From the NCBI RefSeq assembly GCF_014164585.1, contig NZ_JACJFM010000020.1:4838-68837 (forward strand): 64,000 nt of DNA, read 5' to 3'. The notes beneath the pieces were generated by a model. The model saw only the letters and a list, made by a program, of their open reading frames with translations. It had not been told where the DNA came from and did not search any database. The position numbers and the translations under genes were made by a program. Every line of letters begins with the position of its first letter. Position 1 is the first letter of the stretch. Below, piece after piece: positions 1 to 10,556 of the stretch. The DNA comes from Oceanospirillum sediminis (lineage in GTDB: Bacteria > Pseudomonadota > Gammaproteobacteria > Pseudomonadales > Halomonadaceae).

Positions 1-1715
<1,715 letters not shown>

Positions 1716-1720
1716 TAAAC

Positions 1721-1751
1721 ATAACGGCGCCGAAAGGCGCCGTTATTGTTT
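1721..1751 (+). terminator. Intrinsic terminator after the acidic repeat gene
   Basis: ATAACGGCGCC and GGCGCCGTTAT form a perfect 11-bp stem closed by a GAAA tetraloop and followed by TGTTT. It begins 5 bases after the stop. The reverse strand is also T-rich after the stem (GTTTATT), so it may also stop the convergent gene. Confidence 0.92.
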
Positions 1752-1922
1752 GAGTCGCTTTATTGGAGAGGTTTGTTGGCTATTCTGTCAAAAATACTAT
1801 CTGAATTGCTTTTTACTGTGCACAGCGATTGAACGTGGAAAGATATGCGATGCACTATTAATAAGCAAAAAAGAACAGATGTTCCTGCGCATCATGACAA
1901 AGCAGCGGGTTTGCTTGAGGTG

Positions 1923-2684
1923 TCAGTTACTGGAGTGACTGATATTGTATTGAAGCTCGCCTGACATGATCCTGCGATACTGACCATTATCCCGTATCAG
2001 ACTTAAACCTCTATCCAGAGCCTCAGCCAGTTGCCCGGATGAAGGTGACGAGCGACTGAACGCGACATATATGTCACTAACATGATTCTGAAAGCCTTTA
2101 TACAAAGCAGGCCTTTCCTGTCTGATTTGCTCTTGCGTGTAGTTTGCTACCCGATCAAACATAATGGCGCCATCTATACGATCAGCCATTAACATTCTGA
2201 TTAGCTGAACCTGAGTGGGCACTCTTATTTCAGAAAAACGATGGCGGTGAGCTTCATAAGTATCGCCATACTCATAATCGATGATCAGTCCGATTCTGCT
2301 GTTATCTGGAAGATCAGACAAACTATTGGCCTGGGAGAACTCTGGATCCGAGTAGTAAAAAGAAGCAGGTGCTTTAAGCAGATATTGTGTTCCAAAGTGG
2401 AAGCGTTCTTCTGTAGATTGTTGGCGGGTAACGTTATAACCACCATCTGTGTTACCAAACTGAAGATCATAAAGCACTCTGGCGTAAGGTTTCACGGAGA
2501 TTATGGGCTTTATACCTACTGCATTAAAGGCGGCTATAACCAGAGATGTCGATAGTCCATTACCCTGTTTATCCGCGTAGGGAGGCCAGCTGTTTTCCAC
2601 GCTGAGTGTGACCTGATTTTCTGTTGCTATTGCCTTAGAGAGTGGAAAACAGAGGCAGAGTGACAGAAAAGTCTGTTTAAACAT
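1923..2684 (-). CDS. Periplasmic amino-acid-type substrate-binding protein
   Basis: This 253-residue protein starts with a signal peptide (basic MFKQ, then a hydrophobic stretch ending near residue 20). The mature part has the SBP_bac_3 layout: an opening strand with S-W-P-P-Y, then the two-lobe periplasmic binding fold of polar amino-acid ABC transporters. No permease or ATPase gene lies beside it, so it may work as a stand-alone ligand sensor or with a distant transporter. The ligand cannot be told from sequence. It converges on the acidic repeat gene and diverges from the NTF2-like gene at 2975. Confidence 0.82.
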   Translation of the reverse strand: MFKQTFLSLCLCFPLSKAIATENQVTLSVENSWPPYADKQGNGLSTSLVIAAFNAVGIKPIISVKPYARVLYDLQFGNTDGGYNVTRQQSTEERFHFGTQYLLKAPASFYYSDPEFSQANSLSDLPDNSRIGLIIDYEYGDTYEAHRHRFSEIRVPTQVQLIRMLMADRIDGAIMFDRVANYTQEQIRQERPALYKGFQNHVSDIYVAFSRSSPSSGQLAEALDRGLSLIRDNGQYRRIMSGELQYNISHSSN

Positions 2685-2974
2685 GGCAGCAGTTGATCCT
2701 CTCGGGCTTTACAGTTTTCGGGTATTCTATGCGCCGTTTATTGTCTTACACTGACAATGAAGACCTTTATTAGCTTTTTCATGATTCTATATCATCGGTA
2801 TTCATTATGCACTGAATCTGATTTTTTCTGATATTTTTTGTTTCTTTTCTGATTGACTCCTTACCCAGTTCTGTATCACTCTGATTGAATTAAATACTCT
2901 GTGATTGATGGCACAGTCTTAGCAAGTATGCTTTTCCGTGTGTTTTTCTATTTACGCAAGGAGGTAACGAGAAC

Positions 2975-3520
2975 ATGAATATGACAGAACAATATCAACA
3001 GCGGGTCAGTGACTATATTCTGGCTAAAGATGGCAACCGTCCCTGGGCGATGGCAAAAGCTTTTCTTCCCGATGCAGAACTCCAGATGCAAGTTGATACC
3101 GATAATATTGATTTTCCGGCCAGAGTGATTGGGCTGGACGCGATTACCGACACTCTGGTCCGTGGCTTTGGACGTGAGAATGACAACGTTTTTACATTCT
3201 GTCTGCAGGATACTCTGGTTGTTCAGCAAGAAAAGCTGATGTGTGACTGGGTGGTTTTTATGACTGATAAGGATACTGGTCGTATTCGTGTCGGCTGGGG
3301 GCAGTACCATTGGGATTTTGCCGATCAGGAAGGGCAGGCATTGGCAAAAGCTCTGCTGATTCGTATTCAGCAAATGGATATTCTATCTGCAGCACATCAG
3401 GCAGAACTCTTTTCGGTACTTGATGGTATGCCTTACCCATGGCTGTCTAAAGAACAGCTTTTAGCTGCTGTGTCTGATTCAGAATATCTGCGTAACCTGT
3501 CGGACTTTCTGGCTGGCTAG
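2975..3520 (+). CDS. NTF2/SnoaL-like protein of unknown function
   Basis: This 181-residue soluble protein has a strong Shine-Dalgarno (AAGGAGGT at 2958-2965, 9 bases before the ATG). The first ~130 residues resemble the NTF2/SnoaL cone fold: an N-terminal helix, a central stretch with V-I-G-L-D-A-I, then alternating strands ending in a W-G-Q-Y-H-W-D-F strand. The last ~50 residues are helical and Leu-rich. SnoaL-like proteins can be small-molecule enzymes or binding modules; no catalytic set can be assigned here. It stands alone between the divergent binding-protein gene and the downstream cyclase. Confidence 0.65.
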   Translation: MNMTEQYQQRVSDYILAKDGNRPWAMAKAFLPDAELQMQVDTDNIDFPARVIGLDAITDTLVRGFGRENDNVFTFCLQDTLVVQQEKLMCDWVVFMTDKDTGRIRVGWGQYHWDFADQEGQALAKALLIRIQQMDILSAAHQAELFSVLDGMPYPWLSKEQLLAAVSDSEYLRNLSDFLAG

Positions 3521-3898
3521 AGCGTCTTTCCGGGTTTGTAGTGATTACAGGGGTGTGGTTCTTTAACTTAGATTTTTACCCGGGACTTTATACTCATTCT
3601 GAAGTGAATGTCTGCCTGATAAGAAGGAGATAATCTTTATCAGTCACAACAAATTTTCAGATCTCTCTGATTATTGCTTGTCAGATCGTGAGTAATGCAA
3701 TGCTTGCGATCTGAGCGACCTGTATCCGGTTCCGGGCACATTCTTAATGCTGGTACGCTTACTGAATACCAACAGAATGAATGTTATCCTGAGAGTAAGC
3801 TTAACGGGTTAAAGGTGCTCTGAGGGTTTCCCTCTGAACAGAATATCTGGTAGCACAATGCTATTTCCCTGATTGGTACTTCCTCGGTTTTTTTCTCT
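3521..3898. other. 378-bp intergenic region upstream of the cyclase
   Basis: No convincing gene. It holds an imperfect dyad at 3682-3713 (CAGATCG ... CGATCTG with a 19-base centre), possibly a weak terminator for the upstream gene or a binding site for the cyclase gene. No clear promoter hexamers stand out. Confidence 0.5.
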
Positions 3899-5746
3899 AT
3901 GAGTGATCCGGATTCTCCTCGGAACTTTTCTGTAACTGTTGTGCTAGCGACTGCAATTGGCTCTTTAATGGCGGTTATGCTGATCATTGTGCAGTTAATT
4001 CATTTTACGGCCAATGAGAAAAATACGGCTGAACTTCTGATTGATAAAGCCAGAAATATCGTAGTGGATATTGAGCAGGGCGTTCGCCTGCAACTGGATC
4101 AGACAGCTGAAATCACAGCGTTATTAGCCGCTGAAATGGTTGATGATCAAGGATTGGTCAGTGACCTGCGCCTGGAAGATCTGTTCTCTGGTGCACTGCT
4201 AAGTCATGGGCGAATGGGGAGTCTGAATTTTTTTTCGGCAGATCTGCGTCCTTTTGGTATGGCAAAAAATGAGCAGGGTTTACCGGAATATTCGGCTATT
4301 ACCGGGCTGACTGAAAGAGCGATGAGGGATCCTGATATTCTTCGGGTGATGGCAATTTGCCGGGAGTCTGACGGACCTGTCTGGCAACAGCCCGAATACT
4401 TCCAGGATGAGTCTTTTCTGGTGCTGACCCACCCTGTTTTTTTTCAGGACAAGTTTCTCGGTTGTCTGGGCGCAACAGTTGAAGTACGCAGTCTGTCAGA
4501 GTTAATGGTACATCTGGGAGATCGATTCGACGCAACACTGTTTATTATCCGAGGGCGTGATCGGGTTCTGGCACATGCATCTTTACAGTATGGCCATGAA
4601 GGCCAGAGCAAAGAGACGCCGTTATTGCACCTGAATGATATTGATGACTCTGTTTTACAGCGTATCTGGGATTCAGAGTCGGTACATGACGAGTTTGCAG
4701 AACTGGCAGAAGAAGGTATTCAGCTAAGGCTGGCAAAAGGAGAGCATGAGAAACCCTGGCTTTTTCTGATGCGTTCGTTGGAAGGGTATGGCGATGAACC
4801 TCTGCTTGTAGGGGCCTGGTTTCCCTGGGAAAGCTTTTCTGCTCAGATTATGAGGCTGTTCTATGCGATGATTTCAGGGTTAGTGTTATTGGTGATCGGA
4901 ATTGGGCTGGCAGTATTTATGGGGCGTCGTATTGCTCGCCCGATTAAAGAAACTGCACTGGCTGCTACCAGAGTCAGCCATTTCAGCCTGGATGACGTTG
5001 AAGCTTTGCCTCCTAGCCGGTTTCGTGAGCTGAATGATCAGGTTCAGGCGTTTAACAGCATGCTGACAGGGCTAAGAGCGTTCGGTAAGTATGTGCCTGA
5101 TAAGCTGGTTGAGCGTCTGATCCGCCAGAATCAGGGGTTGAACTGCTTATCTCAGGAAAGAGAGCTGACGGTTATTTTTACCGATATTGCAGGGTTTACT
5201 CAGGTATCTGAACATCTGCCTGCAACAGATGTTGCTGACTTTTTAAACCATCATTTCGAATTGTTGGGAACAGAGGTACTGGCAGAGCAAGGAACGATTG
5301 ATAAATACATTGGTGATGCCCTGATGGCGTTCTGGGGTGCCCCTGAAGTACTTGATGATGCTCCGGTTAAAGCCTGTCGGGCTGCATTGGCAATACGTAG
5401 CGCGATAGAAGCTGATAACAGAATCAGGCGCGAGCGAGGGCTGAATCCTGTCCATATGAGAATAGGTATTCACACCGGAGCTGTCGTCGTGGGGAATATC
5501 GGTTCAACAGACAGGATCAACTACACTATTGTCGGGGACACCGTTAATGCTGCACAGAGACTGGAAGCCAGTGGAAAGCAGTTTTCCTTACCTGATGAAG
5601 AAGTGGTTATTCTGATCAGTGGTGAAACCTGTCAGCAGTTGACGGAAGAGTTTCTGACTCAGGATCTGGGAGCAGTTCAGGTGAAAGGGCGTCATCAGCC
5701 GATTGATGTTTTTCGTTTGCAGGGAATTAAGGATAAACAGGTCTGA
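3899..5746 (+). CDS. Membrane class III adenylate cyclase with Cache sensor and HAMP
   Basis: This 615-residue protein has an N-terminal membrane helix (about 11-35), an extracytoplasmic sensor of Cache type (about 40-315), a second membrane helix (about 318-340), a HAMP linker (MGRRIARPI), and a C-terminal class III cyclase domain (about 420-605). The cyclase has both metal-binding Asp (D429 in FTDIAGFT and D473 in YIGDALMAFWG), a Lys at 469 typical of adenine selection, Thr543 in the second base-selecting position, and the transition-state pair N550/R554. This is the class IIIb pattern, so cAMP is the expected product. The ATG has no obvious Shine-Dalgarno; an in-frame stop at 3851 limits any longer start. 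An extracellular ligand probably controls it (inference). Confidence 0.9.
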   Translation: MSDPDSPRNFSVTVVLATAIGSLMAVMLIIVQLIHFTANEKNTAELLIDKARNIVVDIEQGVRLQLDQTAEITALLAAEMVDDQGLVSDLRLEDLFSGALLSHGRMGSLNFFSADLRPFGMAKNEQGLPEYSAITGLTERAMRDPDILRVMAICRESDGPVWQQPEYFQDESFLVLTHPVFFQDKFLGCLGATVEVRSLSELMVHLGDRFDATLFIIRGRDRVLAHASLQYGHEGQSKETPLLHLNDIDDSVLQRIWDSESVHDEFAELAEEGIQLRLAKGEHEKPWLFLMRSLEGYGDEPLLVGAWFPWESFSAQIMRLFYAMISGLVLLVIGIGLAVFMGRRIARPIKETALAATRVSHFSLDDVEALPPSRFRELNDQVQAFNSMLTGLRAFGKYVPDKLVERLIRQNQGLNCLSQERELTVIFTDIAGFTQVSEHLPATDVADFLNHHFELLGTEVLAEQGTIDKYIGDALMAFWGAPEVLDDAPVKACRAALAIRSAIEADNRIRRERGLNPVHMRIGIHTGAVVVGNIGSTDRINYTIVGDTVNAAQRLEASGKQFSLPDEEVVILISGETCQQLTEEFLTQDLGAVQVKGRHQPIDVFRLQGIKDKQV

Positions 5747-5964
5747 TTATACTTCGGCCCTGCCATTGATGAGCATGGAGTTATTAAGGCCCATCAGATA
5801 AACCGGGACAGAAATTCAATCTGTGTGAAAATAAATCTGCTGACTATTAAAAATCTTCAATTTGATCCATAGAAACTTTCATCTTATAACCTAATCACAT
5901 GAATGTATTTAATTGTTATAATTAAAAGCAATTAGAGTGCAGATAGAAAGATAAAGACAGAATC

Positions 5965-6921
5965 ATGAAACAGGATCTCAGAAGTAAATTTAACGATAGT
6001 AGCCGTGGTATTTACCTGTTTGGTACAACACCACCTAAAGCGGGTACCAGCCCGGAAGCCACTTCCGAGATTGCGGATAAGCTATTAGAGCGTTTGCAGC
6101 ATGTGGAGTTTGACGGCCTGATTGTGTATGACATTCAGGACGAGAGTAGCCGTATCGATAAGCCGCGTCCTTTTCCTTACATGCAGACTCTGGATCCGAG
6201 AGCCTATTCAAAACTGATTCGTGAAAAAGCAGATAAGCCGGTTATTACGTACAAAAGTGTATCACAACGGGATGCGGCTTCTTTTTCACAATGGCTTGAT
6301 GAAGCCTGGCATGAGTATGGTGTAAGAGATACTGTTCTGGTTGGCAGCCCTTCGTCAGATGGTGATATCAAACTGAGCCTGAATGATGCCTATGGTGTGA
6401 TAAAAGATCACCCGGATGCATTTAATCTGGGTGGGGTGACAATCGCTGAGCGCCATGCTGCAAAAGGCAATGAGCATGAGCGTCTGTTTACCAAGTCAGA
6501 ACAGGGGTGTGACTTTTTTGTTTCCCAGGCTGTTTATAATGCTCAGGCAACGATTGATATGCTGAGTAGCTATGCGCGCAAGTGTCGTGAGCAGGGTATT
6601 GAACCGAAGCGGGTTATTCTGACTTTTACGCCATGTGGCAGTACTAAGACACTTGAGTTTATGGAATGGCTGGGTATCTCTGTACCTGATGCAACCCGGT
6701 ACAGAATTATGGATGCGCGTCAGCCGTTGCAGGAGTCTATCCGGATTTGTCGTAATAACCTGGAGCAGATTCTGGAAGCGATATTACCGCTGAATATCCC
6801 GATTGGTCTGAATATTGAGAGTCTGACTAACCGTAAAGAAGAGATTGAAGCCTCGATTCGGATGTTTAAATTGTTGAAATCTATCGTTGATTTGAAGCTG
6901 GCAGAAGCTGACCTGCTGTAA
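5965..6921 (+). CDS. MetF-like (MTHFR-family) protein with altered active site
   Basis: The 318-residue sequence has the length and TIM-barrel flow of methylenetetrahydrofolate reductase (MetF), which reduces methylene-THF to methyl-THF with FAD. Two catalytic motifs are changed. The beta1 motif FEFFPP of E. coli MetF, which carries the essential Glu28, reads F-G-T-T-P-P here (residues 19-24). The loop corresponding to the Asp120 motif (RGD) reads V-G-S-P-S-S-D. The barrel, including a late E-Q-G-C-D-F-F-V-S-Q strand, is otherwise kept. It may be a folate- or flavin-binding relative with a different reaction. It stands alone with its own terminator and no methionine genes nearby. Confidence 0.7.
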   Translation: MKQDLRSKFNDSSRGIYLFGTTPPKAGTSPEATSEIADKLLERLQHVEFDGLIVYDIQDESSRIDKPRPFPYMQTLDPRAYSKLIREKADKPVITYKSVSQRDAASFSQWLDEAWHEYGVRDTVLVGSPSSDGDIKLSLNDAYGVIKDHPDAFNLGGVTIAERHAAKGNEHERLFTKSEQGCDFFVSQAVYNAQATIDMLSSYARKCREQGIEPKRVILTFTPCGSTKTLEFMEWLGISVPDATRYRIMDARQPLQESIRICRNNLEQILEAILPLNIPIGLNIESLTNRKEEIEASIRMFKLLKSIVDLKLAEADLL

Positions 6922-6952
6922 ACAGCGCCTATTGAGATTCTGTCAGTGCAAT

Positions 6953-6986
6953 AAGCCCTGCGTCATAAGATAGCAGGGCTTTTTTA
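6953..6986 (+). terminator. Intrinsic terminator after MetF-like gene
   Basis: AAGCCCTGC and GCAGGGCTT form a 9-bp stem around an 11-base loop, followed by a T run. It lies about 30 bases after the stop. Confidence 0.92.
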
Positions 6987-6994
6987 TCGCTGAT

Positions 6995-7201
6995 TTAAGG
7001 GCACTTCACAAACATTGACCGATCTGCAAACTGGAATACTTTGGTCAGAGTATGACTAATATTCTGTAGACGTTGCGCACGCTCTTCTTTTGTCTTCTGT
7101 ATTACACGTTCTTTTGCCAGACGCTGGAAGTACTCTGCTTCTGTTTCTGTACGGTGTGTAGAAGGAATATGAATAACCTGGGCTGGGTCGAAAATAAACA
7201 T
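6995..7201 (-). CDS. Small basic hypothetical protein, 68 residues
   Basis: A short protein beginning MFIFDPAQVIHIPSTHRTETE, with a Lys/Arg/Glu-rich helical middle (about 22-50) and a C-terminal F-V-K-C-P. I do not recognise the family. The composition is protein-like, and the gene sits between a terminator on its 3' side and the promoter region of the GNAT gene on its 5' side. The Shine-Dalgarno is weak (AGGA, about 13 bases before the ATG), so it could be a chance open frame. Confidence 0.45.
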   Translation of the reverse strand: MFIFDPAQVIHIPSTHRTETEAEYFQRLAKERVIQKTKEERAQRLQNISHTLTKVFQFADRSMFVKCP

Positions 7202-7405
7202 GCTCTGTTAGTTCCTGGGGAGATGTAATTACTGCAAATAAGTCTATTGAGTAGTGAATTTTGCCAGGATTCTACATCTGGGATATATCAGAAACAAACG
7301 AAGTTTATTAATGCCAGAGCTTAGAAATATTCATCAATTTGGCAAAATCTGTGGCTATTATCGATTAAAATAGCAACTTTTTGTTAAACAGATACGATAG
7401 ATGAG

Positions 7406-7849
7406 ATGAATACTATGATAGCAATGCGTGAGATGTTGCCAGATGATTATCCTGCCGTCATGAGGCTCTGGTCTGTGAGCGACGGTATGTTACTTCGCGA
7501 AGCGGATTCGGAAGAAAATATTATCCGGTATTTGCAGCGTAATTCGGGGTTAAGCTTTGTTGCTCTGCATCAGAAAACCGTAGTGGGTGCCGTACTGGCA
7601 GGTACGGATGGTCGCAGAGGCTATCTGCAGCATCTGGCTGTTGACCCTGAATTTCAAAAGCAGGGGATTGGCCGTCAGCTGGTGCAGCGTGTGACAGATG
7701 CATTACTACATGAAGGCATTGCTAAAACCCATTTATTTGTTGGCCATGACAATAAAAGTGCTCAGGCGTTTTATCAGAATATGGACTGGCAACCCAGAGA
7801 TGAAGTGCGCATGTTCTCGTTTAATGCCTCTTTTGATAAGAATATCTGA
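7406..7849 (+). CDS. GNAT-family N-acetyltransferase
   Basis: This 147-residue protein carries the GNAT acetyl-CoA signature: strand L-Q-H-L-A-V-D-P followed by Q-K-Q-G-I-G-R-Q-L (about residues 80-92), fitting the Q/RxxGxG/A pyrophosphate loop, and a late N-K-S-A-Q-A-F-Y-Q-N-M-D-W motif B. The length matches single-domain GNAT enzymes that acetylate small amines or protein N-termini; the substrate is not evident. Several Met codons (7406, 7415, 7424) are possible starts. A weak hairpin overlaps the stop codon. Confidence 0.87.
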   Translation: MNTMIAMREMLPDDYPAVMRLWSVSDGMLLREADSEENIIRYLQRNSGLSFVALHQKTVVGAVLAGTDGRRGYLQHLAVDPEFQKQGIGRQLVQRVTDALLHEGIAKTHLFVGHDNKSAQAFYQNMDWQPRDEVRMFSFNASFDKNI

Positions 7850-7935
7850 TGCCTGAGTGGCATTATCAGCTATTCAGTTTTTGATCCGACACCCATTCTG
7901 AAACGTAGAAAAAGCGATTGTTTCTGGAGAATAAA

Positions 7936-8505
7936 ATGAAACCGATTCGCTTTTTTACCGCCCTTGCTATAACGGTTCTTATGTTGTCCGGGTGCTCTGG
8001 CATGAAGCCTGAGCAGTTTACAAAGCATAGACCTCCGCTCGTACTGGAAGATTATTTTTCAGGCACTGTGTATGCCTGGGGGATATTTGAAGATCGATTT
8101 GCTCAGGTTAAACGTCAGTTCCAGGTGGATATTCAAGGTATCCGGGATGGCAACACGCTGGTGCTTGATGAAGCTTTTCTGTTTGATGATGGCGAAAAAG
8201 ATTCGCGTATCTGGACGATAACGAAACACTCTGATCAGCATTATACAGGAACAGCAGGAGATATTATCGGAGAAGCAAAAGGTATCTCTGCAGGCAATGC
8301 GCTGAACTGGCAGTACCAGATGAACCTTCGGGTTGGCGATGGCAGTCTGCAGGTGACGTTTGACGACTGGATGTTTCTACAGCCTGGTGGTGTCATGATT
8401 AATCGGGCTATCGTGAGTAAATGGGGTGTTGAGCTGGGGCGGGTTACTTTGTTCTTTGTCAGAGCTGAAGCATTGAAACAGGCTCCTTTCAATCTGCGTG
8501 ATTGA
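7936..8505 (+). CDS. DUF3833 family outer-membrane-type lipoprotein
   Basis: The ATG at 7936 is chosen over an upstream in-frame TTG because TGGAGA precedes it at good spacing and it gives a clean lipoprotein signal: MKPIRFF, a hydrophobic stretch, then the lipobox L-S-G-C. The mature part matches the DUF3833 pattern (a L-E-D-Y-F-x-G start, Y-A-W-G-I-F-E-D, D-D-W-M-F-L-Q near the end). Members are small beta-rich lipoproteins of unknown function. The start of the mature protein has no Asp at +2, so outer-membrane sorting is expected. Confidence 0.85.
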   Translation: MKPIRFFTALAITVLMLSGCSGMKPEQFTKHRPPLVLEDYFSGTVYAWGIFEDRFAQVKRQFQVDIQGIRDGNTLVLDEAFLFDDGEKDSRIWTITKHSDQHYTGTAGDIIGEAKGISAGNALNWQYQMNLRVGDGSLQVTFDDWMFLQPGGVMINRAIVSKWGVELGRVTLFFVRAEALKQAPFNLRD

Positions 8506-8583
8506 ATATTTCTTTTATTGATATCACTGCTTTGATAGCTGTGAAATGACAGGAAAAGCTTCAGGCTTACAGTACAGGTAACA

Positions 8584-8620
8584 AATACTGGCGCAAAGCG
8601 GCCAGTATTCGCTATTTTCT
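8584..8620 (+). terminator. Probable terminator after DUF3833 gene
   Basis: AATACTGGC and GCCAGTATT form a perfect 9-bp stem with an 8-base loop, followed by TCGCTATTTTCT. The T tract is imperfect. It lies 78 bases past the stop. Confidence 0.6.
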
Positions 8621-8683
8621 TCGGGCGATCACCTGCTCAATAAAGTGGTATCACTATCTGTTACCCATTGGGTGATGGTTTGA

Positions 8684-9061
8684 TCAGTCTTCTGTCCATG
8701 GATCTGCTGGTGTGGACTTTTCTGCTTCTGCAGATGTTTCGGTATCCTGCTCTGTATCTTCTGATGTATCGGCTACCGGACGAGGGCTGCGCTTAGCTGG
8801 TTTTGCCTGAATTTCCAGATAGAAAGAGTCCAGTTGTTGTGCTTCTGCCTGACTGATGTATTTATTAATTTCAGCAACGTGAATCACTTCAGCGTCCTGC
8901 TCATTGGTACCGTATTTACAATCGAAATCCCAGAAGTCAGCATCGTCTGGTAATGCCTTATTTCTTTCCCGTTTCAGGTATTTTTTAGCTTCATTCTTAG
9001 CCGCCTCAATCAGTCGAGGGTACTTAATTTTGGGATGAGATAAAGTAAATGTCTTTTTCAT
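8684..9061 (-). CDS. Conserved hypothetical, resembles DUF6172 family
   Basis: This 125-residue protein starts MKKTFTLSHPKIKYPRLIEA. The N-terminal ~85 residues (basic helix K-Y-L-K-R-E-R, then D-F-W-D-F-D-C-K-Y-G and a V-I-H-V-A-E-I segment) look like a conserved small-protein family that I would place in DUF6172, from memory. The last ~40 residues are low-complexity Asp/Glu/Thr and probably disordered. There is no signal or membrane segment. The function is unknown. Confidence 0.65.
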   Translation of the reverse strand: MKKTFTLSHPKIKYPRLIEAAKNEAKKYLKRERNKALPDDADFWDFDCKYGTNEQDAEVIHVAEINKYISQAEAQQLDSFYLEIQAKPAKRSPRPVADTSEDTEQDTETSAEAEKSTPADPWTED

Positions 9062-9473
9062 TAGAATCCTGAAATCAGCTATCTGTTGTGATGGAATGCC
9101 ATCACTTACTTTGAGATGGCGCGCATGATAACGGATTTATGGCTCTTCGGCAGATCTTTTTCGAGAATCATTTAATAGATTTATCAACGCTGTGCTCAAA
9201 ACTACACAGAGTAAAATTACCCTGACATAATCGTTATACCTATCGAGGACGAGCAACTCTGGCGATTTTTTTATGCCTATAGAGAGCTTTGTGACTCATG
9301 GCAGAGAGTATCGCCCTGAATAGTCAAAAAACTCATCAGTTATTCTCGATCTCTCTGTCGTTTTTCCGTGACCTTCGGGTCTTTATCCTCATGGGGCCTG
9401 ATAAACGTATTGAAGGCTTTGTCCGCATCTGAGTGAGTTTCAGTCTGCCAGATATTACCTGAGCGCATAGTCT
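9062..9473. other. 412-bp intergenic region
   Basis: It lies upstream of the DUF6172-like gene and downstream of the Ser-rich gene, both on the minus strand. I see no gene. A small GACC-TTCG-GGTC tetraloop hairpin at 9370-9381 is followed on the plus strand by TTTAT, but the stem is only 4 bp. No clear terminator follows the Ser-rich gene. Confidence 0.45.
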
Positions 9474-10142
9474 TTAAGCAAAACGGTTCACAACAGACAG
9501 ATAGCTATTTACCCGGCTTGAAGTGACCGATGAAGGATTCAGGCGATCAGCAATTCTAAGGGTCAGACCTAACTGATTTAACGATTCCCGATCATCTTCA
9601 GACAGCTCTTCAGCGGCATCAGATTTGGTGAAACTGTTCAGCTCAGCAAGTACCGATTTAATATCGGCTTTAGTCTCTGCTGACTGAGAGCCATCAAAAT
9701 TATCAATGATCTCTTCGGCCTTATTCAGGGTCTCAATCAGGCTGTTTTCAGAATCATCTTCTTTTAATTCATCACGAAAATCGCTGATAAACTGAGTGAC
9801 CTTATCCAGAGAGGTATTGTCACCCTGATCTTTGAAACGAGATGCCGATGATACCAGAGGCGATAAGCGTGATGCTTCTGTACCGTTGATTAAGCCATAC
9901 TCTTCAAGCCGGGATACAAACTGAGACGTCACCTGAAAACCTTGGGTGCCATTAGTAAAAAACTCCTGACTGAGCTTCTGAACGCTTAACGCTCTGCCGG
10001 ATAGAGAAACATCTTTGTTACTCGATGATGAGCTGGAAGCAGTGCTCTCTTCAGAACTGCGGCTGTCATCTGTCCTGAACAGGCTGCTGCTGGTTGAATG
10101 TAGTATAGACGTATCAAGCTGTGCAGAACTGACTCGAAACAT
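9474..10142 (-). CDS. Hypothetical protein with Ser-rich N-terminus
   Basis: This 222-residue protein is not recognised. Residues 1-45 are Ser/Thr-rich and probably disordered, with a run of six Ser. The rest looks alpha-helical, with many short amphipathic segments and acidic turns. There is no signal peptide, membrane segment or cysteine. A disordered Ser/Thr-rich start before a helical body occurs in substrates of specialised secretion systems and in regulatory proteins, but nothing nearby supports either. It stands alone. Confidence 0.6.
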   Translation of the reverse strand: MFRVSSAQLDTSILHSTSSSLFRTDDSRSSEESTASSSSSSNKDVSLSGRALSVQKLSQEFFTNGTQGFQVTSQFVSRLEEYGLINGTEASRLSPLVSSASRFKDQGDNTSLDKVTQFISDFRDELKEDDSENSLIETLNKAEEIIDNFDGSQSAETKADIKSVLAELNSFTKSDAAEELSEDDRESLNQLGLTLRIADRLNPSSVTSSRVNSYLSVVNRFA

Positions 10143-10556
10143 GATTATTCCCTATAGTGTGGTTACTCTAATTGTCAGGGAATATGAAAAAAACATGCCA
10201 GGAACAGGTTGTACAGACAACACGGGGTTGCAGAAAAGATATCAGAATTAAGCAGAATTAAAACGGCAAGCTTTCGTCGAAAGCGAAGGTTAACCTGTGC
10301 CGGTCACGGATAAAAATGCAGTATATCAGCCTGTGACACGTCATCAGTGACAGATGGGGGCCGGTTTAAACGGCTTTCACCTGGTCTGGAGCGCATTACA
10401 AACGAATAATCATTTTAAAAACTTCACCGCTCAGTGTGCTTTTTGATAGTGATATCAGAGAGTAGTGGTAGTGGTGAGCAAATATATTACTTCCCTCTCC
10501 GGCTATTAGCTGGAGAGGGAAAGGGTATAAATACCAAAACACTTTTGTACAGCGAC
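10143..10556. other. 414-bp intergenic region
   Basis: It separates the 5' end of the Ser-rich gene from the 3' end of the MscS gene. It contains the hairpin listed at 10491-10521. I see no gene in the rest. Confidence 0.5.
10491..10521 (-). terminator. Hairpin downstream of MscS gene
   Basis: TTCCCTCTCC and GGAGAGGGAA form a 10-bp stem that extends through GGCT/AGCT with one wobble pair. On the minus strand it is followed by GTAATATATTT, a weak T tract. It lies about 35 bases past the MscS stop and is the best terminator candidate. Confidence 0.65.

Noticed and set aside
1750-1938. 62-codon plus-strand open frame after the first terminator
   Set aside because: No Shine-Dalgarno, Cys-rich random-looking composition, and overlaps the 3' end of the binding-protein gene.
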